From Clostridiales bacterium UBA7285 (GTDB taxonomy: Bacteria; Bacillota; Clostridia; Peptostreptococcales; Anaerovoracaceae), in the NCBI GenBank assembly GCA_002472145.1, contig DKRJ01000018.1, positions 1 to 25,598 on the forward strand: DNA of 25,598 bases, given 5' to 3'. This document shows, one piece after another, positions 1-7,296 of this stretch. Below the pieces are notes generated by a model, which was given only the letters and a program-made list of their open reading frames with translations, made no database searches and was not told the DNA's origin. Position numbers and translations under genes: made by a program. Each line of letters starts with the position of its first letter. Position 1 is the stretch's first letter.

Positions 1-56
1 ACTTTTGGCGACCTAATCATAATAAATGGAATCACAAGAGTGTACGGAGAACGAAC

Positions 57-464
57 ATGAAGAAAATATATGACAGGCGAAACATATTTACGTTCCCGGC
101 GCGGGGCGGCCGCGGGCCTGATCTGGGATACGACGACGATGACGATACTCTCGGCGATGACAGTGTGGGAGGCGTAAATGACGACGGTGAGGGCCCGGAT
201 GACGACGTCCCCGACTACGCCGCGATGTCGGTCGAAGAGTTGAAAGCGTACCGCGATGATCTGTCGGCAAAGCTTGCCGCCGAGCGTGAAAGCGGCGCGG
301 AACTTGAAAAGAAATACGCCGACGTCCGCAAAGCCGAGCGCACCGCGTATTTCGAGACAAAATCGCGAAGTTCGCTTCACATTTCCGGGATACTCCTGGA
401 GATAACTTGCTTTGCATTCGGCATTGCTATCGGTGAACTGATAATATGGGCTCTCAGGAACTGA
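57..464 (+). CDS. Small acidic coiled-coil protein with C-terminal membrane helix
   Basis: I do not recognise a family. The 135-residue product has a basic N-terminus, a very acidic low-complexity segment at about residues 22-54 with runs of Asp, a charged helical stretch at about 58-98 likely to form a coiled coil, and a single hydrophobic helix at about 111-133 followed by RN. There is no signal peptide, so a tail-anchored protein with its bulk in the cytoplasm is the simplest reading. GGAG lies 8 nt before the ATG and supports this start. The next gene follows after 25 nt and has the same plan (charged coiled coil, then C-terminal helix), so the two probably form one transcript that ends at the terminator near 1007-1039. 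Function is unknown; a membrane-tethered scaffold or a phage-like accessory protein are only guesses. Confidence 0.65.
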   Translation: MKKIYDRRNIFTFPARGGRGPDLGYDDDDDTLGDDSVGGVNDDGEGPDDDVPDYAAMSVEELKAYRDDLSAKLAAERESGAELEKKYADVRKAERTAYFETKSRSSLHISGILLEITCFAFGIAIGELIIWALRN

Positions 465-489
465 CGGATCTGACGGATCAGAGGAACAT

Positions 490-810
490 ATGGACGAAGT
501 AAAAATAGGGACCGGAGAAAAAATAGAAGAAGAGCAGCGCGAGGCAGCCGCGGCCATCGAGGCCGATGAGAAAAACAGCCTCGTCGACGAGATCGGGGAA
601 CTGCGCAGTCAGCTGGCATCGGAAAAACTGCGTAACAGCGCGCTTTCACGCGACATAGCGCGGGTCGACGATCTCGGCGAAAAGCATAAAGAAAAAACAC
701 GCGAAAAGAGCGAGAAGTGGTCAAAGCACATGCATCCGCTTCTAAAAAGTCTGATAGCGTTCGCGATCGGGACGATTTTCGGCGTTATTTACTTTGCCAT
801 AAAGGGATAG
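490..810 (+). CDS. Small coiled-coil protein with C-terminal membrane helix
   Basis: No family is recognised. The 106-residue product is highly charged and predicted helical over residues 5-80, with heptad-like spacing around residues 30-60, and ends in one hydrophobic helix at about 84-104 closed by KG. It lacks a signal peptide. GAGGAAC lies just ahead of the ATG at 490. Its plan repeats that of the upstream gene (coiled coil plus C-terminal anchor), but the sequences are not obviously alike, so a hetero-oligomer or an old duplication are both possible. Downstream there is no other convincing gene before the terminator near 1007-1039. That it is a real gene rests on the ribosome site, codon use and the clean domain plan rather than on homology. 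Confidence 0.65.
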   Translation: MDEVKIGTGEKIEEEQREAAAAIEADEKNSLVDEIGELRSQLASEKLRNSALSRDIARVDDLGEKHKEKTREKSEKWSKHMHPLLKSLIAFAIGTIFGVIYFAIKG

Positions 811-1006
811 AGGAGACGTGGATCGGTCGGAAGAAGCCCGCTTATTACAAATCTTTCTCGGTTTTGACTTATATAAGACATCAAAACGGCAACATGTATA
901 CACAGTTTCTTCACAATCCGATGGTAGATTATAGTTGTCAAAGGGAAACGGGGAATTCCTTTTGAACCATTCTTTTCTTTCTTAATAATAAATAAACATC
1001 GCGCCT

Positions 1007-1039
1007 GGAACTCCGCTTGAACAAAGCGGAGTTCCTTTT
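1007..1039 (+). terminator. Intrinsic terminator for the small-protein pair
   Basis: A perfect 12-bp stem (GGAACTCCGCTT with AAGCGGAGTTCC) closes a 5-nt loop and is followed by TTTT on the plus strand. The minus strand lacks a T-run after the stem, so it acts on plus-strand transcripts coming from 57-810. Confidence 0.85.
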
Positions 1040-1097
1040 ATGCGCGAAAATTTTTATGCTCAGAAAAAACACTGGGAGCCGGCGCACTATGCTTTTG

Positions 1098-1181
1098 ATC
1101 TGGCGCACCGTGCCGTCGATCGGGCGCACTGTGCCGTCAATCGGGCGCACTGTGCCTTCAATCGGGCGCACCGGAACTGCC
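1098..1181. repeat. 21-bp tandem repeat, about 4 copies
   Basis: Four consecutive units start at 1098, 1119, 1140 and 1161. The middle two are nearly identical (core ATCGGGCGCACTGTGCC), the first has CTGG for CGGG, and the fourth diverges after its first 12 bases. Each unit contains the imperfect inverted motif GGCGCAC/GTGCC and so could fold. The block lies just beyond the 3' end of the phosphoribosyltransferase gene and within the gap, not in a gene. Confidence 0.9.
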
Positions 1182-1190
1182 GTGCCTGGG

Positions 1191-1745
1191 TCAGTCTTTC
1201 ACCGTTCCGTCAGGGTTGAAGACCGGAAGCTTCTCGAGGAATTTGATGTCTTTGCGGTCCGCGGCGGCGCCTTCCGCAAGCACTGCCATTTTGCCGACGA
1301 TGTTTCCTCCGACTTGGTTTACGAGCGATTCCATGGATCTGAGAGACTCGCCGGTGCTGATGACGTCATCGACGATGAGAATGCGTCTGCCTCTCATGAG
1401 ATCGGCTTCGTTCTGGCCGAGGCAGAGTTTCTGCACGTGATCCGTCGTGATGGAGTTCACCTCCGTCTCGATGACGTTCTGCATGTAGAGCTTCTGGCCC
1501 TTGCGCAGGACGACGTAAGGCTTGGAACCGGCCAACTTCGCCATCTCGTAGGCGAGAGGGATGCCCTTTGACTCCGCGGTCACGATCACGTCGAAATCAG
1601 GAGCCATCGCGAGCAGCTGCTCAGCTGCGGCCTTTGTGATCTCGACGTCCCCGAACATGACGAACGCGCCGATGTAGAGATCATCGCTCACCCTGCAGAG
1701 AGGGAGTTTCCTGTCGAGACCGGCGATCTTCATTTCGTAAAACAA
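1191..1745 (-). CDS. Purine phosphoribosyltransferase (Apt/Xpt-like)
   Basis: This type I phosphoribosyltransferase probably joins a purine base to PRPP to give a nucleoside monophosphate in the cytoplasm. The 184-residue protein carries the PRPP-binding loop RILIVDDVISTGESL at about 121-135 and a family-typical N-terminus (KIAGLDRKLPLCRV). It ends in FLEKLPVFNPDGT, a tail I associate with an Apt-like family common in Firmicutes. Which base it prefers cannot be read from the sequence. The start is the TTG at 1745: AAGGTG lies 6 nt upstream of it, whereas the in-frame ATG four codons later has no ribosome site. It follows the purine permease gene by about 90 nt on the same strand, which fits import followed by salvage. 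Confidence 0.88.
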   Translation of the reverse strand: MFYEMKIAGLDRKLPLCRVSDDLYIGAFVMFGDVEITKAAAEQLLAMAPDFDVIVTAESKGIPLAYEMAKLAGSKPYVVLRKGQKLYMQNVIETEVNSITTDHVQKLCLGQNEADLMRGRRILIVDDVISTGESLRSMESLVNQVGGNIVGKMAVLAEGAAADRKDIKFLEKLPVFNPDGTVKD

Positions 1746-1834
1746 TTAGTACACCTTCTTTCAAAAATATGACATCCGCGTGCCGGACCGTTTTTCGCGC
1801 ATCTGCCGGGGGCGTCTCCGGCGCGGCGCCGGGC

Positions 1835-3208
1835 CTAAAGCGACACCGGATGGATCAGCGTAAATATGCGAAGCGCAAACAGCGCGAACGCGACCCACAT
1901 CACAGGCGGGATATCTTTCTGCTTGCCCGTGATCAGCTTGAGGAGCACCCAGGCGATCATCCCGAACATTATCCCGTTGGCGATGGAATATGTGAAAGGC
2001 ATCATCACGACGGCGAGGAATCCGCCCGCTACGTCCGCGATGTCGCCTTCGAAGGTCATTTTTTTGATCGAACTCATCATGAGCAGCCCGACCCAGAGCA
2101 GTGCCGGCGTAGTCGCGAACCCCGGTATCGCGGTGAAGATCGGCGACAGGAAAAGCGCTATTGCGAACATGACAGCCGTGCTGACGGAAGTCAGACCGGT
2201 GCGCCCTCCCGCGGCAACACCGGCCGACGATTCGACGTAGCTGGTGACAGTGGAAGTCCCGAGGCACGCGCCGCAGACGGTGCCGACAGCGTCAGCCATG
2301 AGCGCTCCTTTTGCGTTAGGCAGTTTGCCGTCTTTATCGAGAAGGTTTCCCTTCGACGCGACGCCGATCAGTGTGCCGACCGTATCGAAGATATCGACGA
2401 AGAGGAAACTGAAGACGATCACTATGAAATTCAGAAGGTGCCCGTCCCCGACCCATCCGAAGTCGAATTCGAACAAAAGCGGCGCCGACGGGATGAAGTC
2501 CTTTGCCGATACGGACGGATAGAGCGAATAAGCCGACGCCTCCGGATCCACGACGTACCAGCCCGTTGCCTGGGCGATCATGCCGAGCCCCCACGTGGCC
2601 AGGATCCCGATGAGGATATACCCTTTAACGTTGAAATGATAAAGCGCGGCGACGATGACAAATCCGAGGAGCGCCAAAGCAGCCTGCGCCGTGCCGATGT
2701 CCCCGAGCGTGACAAGCGTGCTTTGATCGGTGACGACGATGCCGGCGCTCTTTAATCCTATCAGTATTATGAAAAGTCCGATCCCGCTCGTGATGCCGTA
2801 TTTAAGGTTCTGCGGGATGTCATTCACGAGTTTTTCCCTGAAGTTGGTGAATGAGAGAAGTATGAATATGATGCCCTCGCACAGAACAGCCGCCAGCGCT
2901 ATCCTCCACGGATCTTCGACACCTTCGGCTGCGAGCGGAACGCATACGGAATAAGCGAAATACGCGTTCAATCCCATCCCAGAAGCGAGCGCGACAGGGT
3001 AGTTGGCAAAAAAGGCCATGCACAGAGTCGCTATCACCGCCGAAATGACCGTAGCCGAGAAAACGGCGTCCTTATCCATCACGGCGTCCGAAAGTATGGA
3101 CGGGTTGACGGCAAGGATATATACCATCGACAGGAACGTGGTGATGCCGGCGGTTATCTCTGTGCCGGCCGTCGTGCCGTGTTCCTTCAGTTTGAAAAGT
3201 TTTTCCAT
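1835..3208 (-). CDS. NCS2-family hypoxanthine/guanine-type permease
   Basis: This is a proton-coupled nucleobase importer of the AzgA/PbuG branch of NCS2, acting in the cytoplasmic membrane. The 457-residue length is normal, and about 12-14 hydrophobic segments can be seen. Recognisable family signatures are TTFLSMVYILAVNP near the N-terminus, SGMGLNAYFAYSV at about 75-87, and STVTSYVESSAGVAAGGRTG in the second half. The start at 3208 is supported by AAAGG a few bases upstream. The phosphoribosyltransferase gene lies downstream on the same strand, so the pair makes a purine uptake and salvage unit. The substrate is inferred from the subfamily; adenine, guanine and hypoxanthine are all possible. 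No purine riboswitch core is seen in the short leader, but there is a 13-bp dyad (GCGTATCTTACGC) at 3247-3259. Confidence 0.92.
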   Translation of the reverse strand: MEKLFKLKEHGTTAGTEITAGITTFLSMVYILAVNPSILSDAVMDKDAVFSATVISAVIATLCMAFFANYPVALASGMGLNAYFAYSVCVPLAAEGVEDPWRIALAAVLCEGIIFILLSFTNFREKLVNDIPQNLKYGITSGIGLFIILIGLKSAGIVVTDQSTLVTLGDIGTAQAALALLGFVIVAALYHFNVKGYILIGILATWGLGMIAQATGWYVVDPEASAYSLYPSVSAKDFIPSAPLLFEFDFGWVGDGHLLNFIVIVFSFLFVDIFDTVGTLIGVASKGNLLDKDGKLPNAKGALMADAVGTVCGACLGTSTVTSYVESSAGVAAGGRTGLTSVSTAVMFAIALFLSPIFTAIPGFATTPALLWVGLLMMSSIKKMTFEGDIADVAGGFLAVVMMPFTYSIANGIMFGMIAWVLLKLITGKQKDIPPVMWVAFALFALRIFTLIHPVSL

Positions 3209-3327
3209 CGCGCGAACCTTTCGATTTCAAAAAATACCAAACCGGTGCGTATCTTACGCGTACTCTTAATTTATACTACATTTTCGCGATTCCCGCCACT
3301 TTTTTATCTTTGACCTTCCCGCGGCCT

Positions 3328-3356
3328 TTGCAGGCGCACCATTCAAGTGTTACGAT
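3328..3356 (+). promoter_or_regulatory. Likely promoter of the phosphohexomutase gene
   Basis: TTGCAG (3328-3333) and TACGAT (3351-3356) are separated by 17 nt, and the start codon follows at 3388 after a GGAGGA ribosome site. The match to consensus is moderate and nothing tests it experimentally. Confidence 0.5.
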
Positions 3357-3387
3357 ATGCATAAGAAAGGTATCGGAGGACAAGCAT

Positions 3388-4947
3388 ATGGCACACGATT
3401 ATTCGGCACTTCAAAACGGCAGCGATATCCGCGGCGTGGCGCTCGGGGCTTCTGCCGGGGACGCGAACGCGCTGACTGAAGAAGCAGCTGCCCGCCTGGC
3501 AAAGGGCTTTCTGTATTATCTGAGGATGGAAACGGGTAAAAACGCTTCCGACCTGAAGGTCTCGATCGGCAGAGACTCGAGAATGACCGGAGAGACGCTG
3601 CTGAACGCCGCTGCCGGCGCGATGACGTCGTGCGGGACGAAAGTATACGACGCAGGGCTCGCCTCCACTCCGGCGATGTTCATGTCGACCGTATTCCCGG
3701 AATTCGCATGCGACGGGGCGATCATGATCACTGCGAGCCATATGCCGTCAGACAGGAACGGCATGAAATTCTTCAGTGCCGCGGGAGGCCTGGATAAAGG
3801 CGACGTCACCGATATCATCAATTTTGCCGGAGCCGACACGCTGCTGGCTGACTTAAACAGATACAATTCGCCCGCCGCATCGGTCGAAAAGATAAACCTG
3901 ATGGATAAATACAGCGCGCACCTGCGCTGTCTGATCTCCGAAAGTATCGGCGCGGACCCGGAGAAGCCTCTCGCCGGTCTTAAGATCGTCGTGGACGCGG
4001 GAAACGGCGCCGGAGGATTTTACGCGTCCGACGTTCTGGCGCCTCTCGGGGCGGACATATCGGCGTCGCAGTTCCTCGAGCCGGACGGCACATTCCCTAA
4101 CCACATTCCTAACCCTGAGAACAAAGAAGCGATGAAGTCGATCTACGGAGCGGTAAGATCATCCGGCGCGGATCTGGGACTGATTTTCGACACCGACGTC
4201 GACAGGGTCTCCGCCGTGGACGAGCACGGTGAAGAAATCAGCAGGAACGGGATCGTCGCGCTGGCAGCGGTCCTGGCGGCCGAGAAGCATCCGGGCTCAA
4301 CGGTCGTGACGGACAGCGTCACCAGCCGCGGCCTGAACGAGTTCCTCACACAGGACCTCGGGCTGAAGCACCTGCGCTACCGCCGCGGATATCGCAACGT
4401 AATCGGCAAGGGTACGGAATTAAACGATGAAGCGGCCAAAAACGAGTCCGGCGAAATGTGCTCCTTAGCTATAGAAACGAGCGGCCACGCCGCTTTCAGC
4501 GACAACTATTTTCTGGACGACGGCGCGTACCTGGCTGCGCTGATAGTGATAAAGACTGCCCTGCTGAAAAAGCAGGGGCTCGGCATATCCGAGACGATCA
4601 AAGACCTGAAAGCGCCCGCGGAATCGCTCGAGTTCAGGCTTCCGGTAAACTCTCCGGCGTTTTCGGCCGTCGGCGACGACGTGATCGAATACCTGAAGGG
4701 GGTAGTCTCTTCCGGCAACGTCAAGGGCTGCAGCCTCGAAGAGCCGAACTATGAGGGCGTCAGGATCAACTTCACCGATCCTTCCGTCAAAGGCTGGCTC
4801 CTGCTGCGCAAATCGCTCCATGAGCCTCTGCTCCCCGTCAATATGGAGTCTGAAGTCACGGGAGGCTGCGAGATCATGATCCGCGCGCTTCTGCCTCTGC
4901 TGGCCGGATTCCCCGAGGTGGACACGAAGCCGCTGACGGAATACTGA
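3388..4947 (+). CDS. Phosphohexomutase (phosphomannomutase/phosphoglucomutase)
   Basis: This alpha-D-phosphohexomutase interconverts hexose 1- and 6-phosphates in the cytoplasm, feeding cell-envelope sugar synthesis. All four signature loops are present: the phosphoserine loop TASHMP at about 115-120 (Ser117), the metal loop DTDVDR at 268-273, the sugar-binding loop ETSGH at 363-367 and the phosphate-binding loop RKSLHEP at 474-480. At 519 residues it is longer than the typical 450-residue enzyme. An upstream in-frame start exists at 3310, but CGGAGGA lies 7 nt before the ATG at 3388, so that start is chosen. It stands alone, converging on hicB. Whether mannose or glucose phosphate is preferred cannot be decided here; the serine loop has Met where TASHNP enzymes have Asn. 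Confidence 0.92.
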   Translation: MAHDYSALQNGSDIRGVALGASAGDANALTEEAAARLAKGFLYYLRMETGKNASDLKVSIGRDSRMTGETLLNAAAGAMTSCGTKVYDAGLASTPAMFMSTVFPEFACDGAIMITASHMPSDRNGMKFFSAAGGLDKGDVTDIINFAGADTLLADLNRYNSPAASVEKINLMDKYSAHLRCLISESIGADPEKPLAGLKIVVDAGNGAGGFYASDVLAPLGADISASQFLEPDGTFPNHIPNPENKEAMKSIYGAVRSSGADLGLIFDTDVDRVSAVDEHGEEISRNGIVALAAVLAAEKHPGSTVVTDSVTSRGLNEFLTQDLGLKHLRYRRGYRNVIGKGTELNDEAAKNESGEMCSLAIETSGHAAFSDNYFLDDGAYLAALIVIKTALLKKQGLGISETIKDLKAPAESLEFRLPVNSPAFSAVGDDVIEYLKGVVSSGNVKGCSLEEPNYEGVRINFTDPSVKGWLLLRKSLHEPLLPVNMESEVTGGCEIMIRALLPLLAGFPEVDTKPLTEY

Positions 4948-4998
4948 TGCCGAGTGTCGGTCATCCGAAAGTCGGCCTGGCGGTCGGGTATTGACCCG

Positions 4999-5391
4999 TC
5001 AAAGCCCCAGTTGTGATTTCAGCGCGTCCTGCAGTATCTGAGAAAAATTCACTCCCGCCGCCGTGGCGGCTTCATTCAGCCATTCGGGGATGGAAAGCGT
5101 CTTTTTTACGGCGCGCGTGTTGTATTTTTTACGATATGCAAGCGTGTCGGCCCGAATATAAGACGCTTCTTCGTTTTTCTTACATTCAACCGACTTTATA
5201 TCCGTCGGTTCAGGTATATCGGTGTGGTCGTCCTCCATTTCGCACAGCATCAGCGGAAGGACATCCTGCGCCATTTTGATGGCTTCCTCCAGCGTAGAGC
5301 CGCACGTGAAGCAGTTCTCGATGTCCGGAAATCTCACATTTATGCCGTCTTTAGACTTTTCGAACACAGCCGGAAAAATATATACAGCCAT
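4999..5391 (-). CDS. hicB: HicB antitoxin with ribbon-helix-helix domain
   Basis: This is the antitoxin that binds and blocks HicA and normally represses its own operon. The N-terminal partial RNase-H-like HicB fold is clear at about 1-70 (FPAVFEKSKDGINVRFPDIE, then CGSTLEEAIKMAQDVL). An acidic linker follows, and the C-terminal 40 residues (KKTLSIPEWLNEAATAAGVNFSQILQDAL) form a ribbon-helix-helix DNA-binding domain. The 130-residue length fits RHH-type HicB. It lies 68 nt downstream of hicA, with AAGGAG 8 nt before its ATG. The RHH domain predicts binding to the palindromic sites in the hicA promoter. Confidence 0.9.
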   Translation of the reverse strand: MAVYIFPAVFEKSKDGINVRFPDIENCFTCGSTLEEAIKMAQDVLPLMLCEMEDDHTDIPEPTDIKSVECKKNEEASYIRADTLAYRKKYNTRAVKKTLSIPEWLNEAATAAGVNFSQILQDALKSQLGL

Positions 5392-5459
5392 TTCAGTTCT
5401 CCTTCCTCAATCTCGCAGCCAATCTCGCAAAGCCGTCCGGGCGCCTGCGGGCAGTGGAT

Positions 5460-5642
5460 TCATTTGATTCCCGCCGCTTTCAGTATTTGCTCCAAAGTAC
5501 CGGTAGGGATCTCTCCCGTGTGCCTCCAGACCGGGAATTTCATTCCGGTCATTGGGCTATACCAAATCTCATGATTTCCGCCTTCTCGAATGCAGAAGCA
5601 CCCCGACTTTTTGAGAAGTTTAACCAGATCCCTTGTTTTCAT
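5460..5642 (-). CDS. hicA: HicA toxin, mRNA interferase
   Basis: This small ribonuclease toxin has a double-stranded-RNA-binding-like fold and cleaves translated mRNA when not held by HicB. The 60-residue protein shows the normal HicA pattern: an N-terminal helix with RDLVKLLKKSGC, a Gly-rich turn, the catalytic histidine His24 in GGNHEIW, and the C-terminal GEIPTGTLEQILKAAG helix. It is the first gene of the pair, as is usual for hicAB. GGAAAG precedes the ATG, and a good promoter lies 20-45 nt upstream. Nothing suggests inactivation. Confidence 0.92.
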   Translation of the reverse strand: MKTRDLVKLLKKSGCFCIREGGNHEIWYSPMTGMKFPVWRHTGEIPTGTLEQILKAAGIK

Positions 5643-5659
5643 TCCGCTTCTTTCCTATA

Positions 5660-5715
5660 ATTATACACGTAATATCACGTATCGCAATCAGAATTTTATG
5701 TAATAATACGTATTA
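5660..5715 (-). promoter_or_regulatory. hicAB promoter with two palindromic sites
   Basis: On the minus strand TTGCGA (5682-5687) and TATAAT (5660-5665) are 16 nt apart, 18 nt upstream of hicA. The spacer holds the near-palindrome ACGTGATATTACGT (5667-5680), and a perfect 12-bp palindrome TAATACGTATTA lies just upstream (5704-5715). Both share the half-site TACGT or ACGTA and are placed where the RHH domain of HicB could block RNA polymerase. The promoter is strong; operator function is inferred. Confidence 0.7.
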
Positions 5716-5789
5716 ACTTGTTGATAATTGTCTGCACTGATAATTATAACTTGCTTTATTTGGGGCGGATTTAGGGAAATACAAACAAA

Positions 5790-5831
5790 GTTAAAACCGG
5801 CGGGCCGCAAAATCACGACCTGCCGGCAAAA
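5790..5831 (-). terminator. Intrinsic terminator of the aminotransferase gene
   Basis: CCGGCGGG (5797-5804) and CCTGCCGG (5819-5826) pair over 8 bp with one wobble around a 14-nt loop. Read on the minus strand the hairpin is followed by TTTTAACTTTG. It lies about 70 nt beyond the stop of the aminotransferase gene. Confidence 0.65.
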
Positions 5832-5896
5832 ACATTTATATAGCGCTAAGCGAAATCCTTATTCGCAGACGGTGCTGTTTCAGAGGTCTGCGGTTT

Positions 5897-7039
5897 CTAT
5901 TCCCAGTTCTCCTTGAGGTAGCGGTCGAACCGCTCGAGGCCCGCTTTCAGCACCTCGGGATCACCGAACGCGCCGTATCCGATGCGGATCGTTCCCGGCA
6001 TGTCGAAGTAGTCGCCCGGGACGAACAGGATCTTATCCTTTGCCATCGCGTCTTTAGCAAACGTCTCGGAATCAACGTCGTAGTCGTATTTCATCAGGCA
6101 CGTCGTTCCCATCGGATCGCTGAATAGCGTGAAATGCGGCTGGGCGTCGGCCCATTCCTTAACGATCTTTTTATTCGGGAGCAGGATCCCGCGGGCGCGT
6201 TCCCAGACCTTCTCGTAGTTCTCAAGCGCGACCGAGCCGACGACCTCGTCGATGATGCCGTCGCAGATCGTGTTATACGACCTCCTCGTCTTGAATTCCT
6301 GATACATCTCGGGATCCTTGCAGACGATCCAGCCGATGCGCGTGCCCGCCATCGAGAACATCTTCGAAAGCGAAGAAACGGCGATAGCCTTATCATATCC
6401 GTAGTCGAGGATGGAAGGCATGTACTCGCGCGAAAGCCCACGGTAGATCTCGTCGCACAGAATGTACGCGTCGTATTTCTTTGCCAGTTCGACGAGTTTT
6501 TTCAGGTCTTCGTCCCAGAAGAACGTCCCGATCGGGTTGTTCGGGTTCGTCAAAACGATGACCTTCGTCTTTTCGTCGCAGAGAGCGTCCAGCGCGTCAA
6601 AATCGAGCTTGAAATCGTTATCTTCGCTGAGCTGATAGATCCTCGTGTCGATACCGATCGACTTAGGAATGTCGTAGTGCTGCTGATATGAAGGCTTGAC
6701 GACGACGCAGTTCTCGCCCGGCTCGAGCAGCCCCATCAAAACGATGTCGTTCGCGCCGGTCCCGCCGTGGACCATCATGACCTGCTCAGGCTTGACGTTT
6801 CCCTTCGGATACGTCTCCGCGACGGCTTTTTTGATCCTCGGTGAACCGGTCGCGTCTCCGTGATGATAGTGAAGGCTCATAGTCGACAGTTCATCGAGGA
6901 ATTTCCCCTCGTCCTGCCCCGTGACGCGGAACAGTTCGTCCATCGTCATCGCCTTGACGCAGCTCGACCCGAGATTGACCTCTGCCAGGGAGTCCATAGG
7001 ATTTAACCATTCCTCGACTCCGAACCATGCCATTTTCAT
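5897..7039 (-). CDS. PLP-dependent class I/II aminotransferase
   Basis: This is a fold-type I aminotransferase using pyridoxal phosphate in the cytoplasm. The Schiff-base lysine is Lys226 in SSLSKMFSMAG; LTNPNNPIG (about 163-171), the cofactor aspartate Asp196 in CDEIYRG and the carboxylate-binding arginine in TIRIGYG near residue 353 are all present. The length of 380 fits the family. The N-terminus (MAWFGVEEWLNPMD) is that of a branch whose substrate I cannot name; aspartate-like and aromatic amino acids are candidates. AGGAGG lies upstream of the ATG at 7039. It is probably monocistronic: a terminator follows it and the M20 operon ends 257 nt upstream. Confidence 0.9.
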   Translation of the reverse strand: MKMAWFGVEEWLNPMDSLAEVNLGSSCVKAMTMDELFRVTGQDEGKFLDELSTMSLHYHHGDATGSPRIKKAVAETYPKGNVKPEQVMMVHGGTGANDIVLMGLLEPGENCVVVKPSYQQHYDIPKSIGIDTRIYQLSEDNDFKLDFDALDALCDEKTKVIVLTNPNNPIGTFFWDEDLKKLVELAKKYDAYILCDEIYRGLSREYMPSILDYGYDKAIAVSSLSKMFSMAGTRIGWIVCKDPEMYQEFKTRRSYNTICDGIIDEVVGSVALENYEKVWERARGILLPNKKIVKEWADAQPHFTLFSDPMGTTCLMKYDYDVDSETFAKDAMAKDKILFVPGDYFDMPGTIRIGYGAFGDPEVLKAGLERFDRYLKENWE

Positions 7040-7178
7040 AATCCATGACCTCCTGAATGAATAAAACCTTTATATTTTGATTTGAAACGACTTTGATCGC
7101 TCCGTCGCTCATGCCTTAAAGGTATCACCGCCGGAGACGTATTGCAATAGATGCCGCTGTGAAAAAACTTTGGACGCG

Positions 7179-7252
7179 CCAATAAGGAAGTCTCGAAGAT
7201 CTGCGGTTACGAACCTCCGGAAGACAGCGCCGAGGCTTCAGTGATCCATTAA
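7179..7252 (+). pseudogene. Possible remnant of a coding region
   Basis: On the plus strand, between two minus-strand genes, a short open frame reads ANKEVSKICGYEPPEDSAE and on to a TAA at 7250-7252, with codon use like real genes of the window. A stop lies 18 nt upstream of it and there is no start codon or ribosome site. It may be the decayed 3' end of a lost gene, or chance. Confidence 0.2.
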
Positions 7253-7296
7253 TTATTCAATGCGGATCCATATACTGTGCCTGGACCGCCGGTCCG

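Larger units (their letters stand above)
811..1190. other. Gene-free stretch with terminator and tandem repeat
   Basis: This 380-nt gap holds a strong intrinsic terminator (1007-1039) and a 21-bp tandem repeat (1098-1181). A 39-codon GTG-started frame at 820-939 has GGAG only 2 nt from the start and no recognisable product, so it is not called. Nothing else convincing is seen. Confidence 0.6.

Noticed and set aside
820..939. GTG-started frame of 39 codons after the second small gene
   Set aside because: GGAG is only 2 nt from the start, no family is recognisable and the composition is unremarkable.
1769..2755. 328-codon plus-strand frame
   Set aside because: It lies antisense to the permease gene, whose motifs and membrane segments are unambiguous; the frame is rich in Arg and Asp as expected for a shadow.
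3209..3300. Possible purine riboswitch before the permease
   Set aside because: The conserved purine-aptamer core is absent and the leader is short; only a 13-bp dyad is seen.
7283..7295. Palindrome GGACCGCCGGTCC after the M20 gene, with GGACCGGTCC at 10264-10273 before the operon
   Set aside because: Short GC-rich palindromes without T-runs; the similarity at both ends of the operon may be chance in GC-rich DNA.
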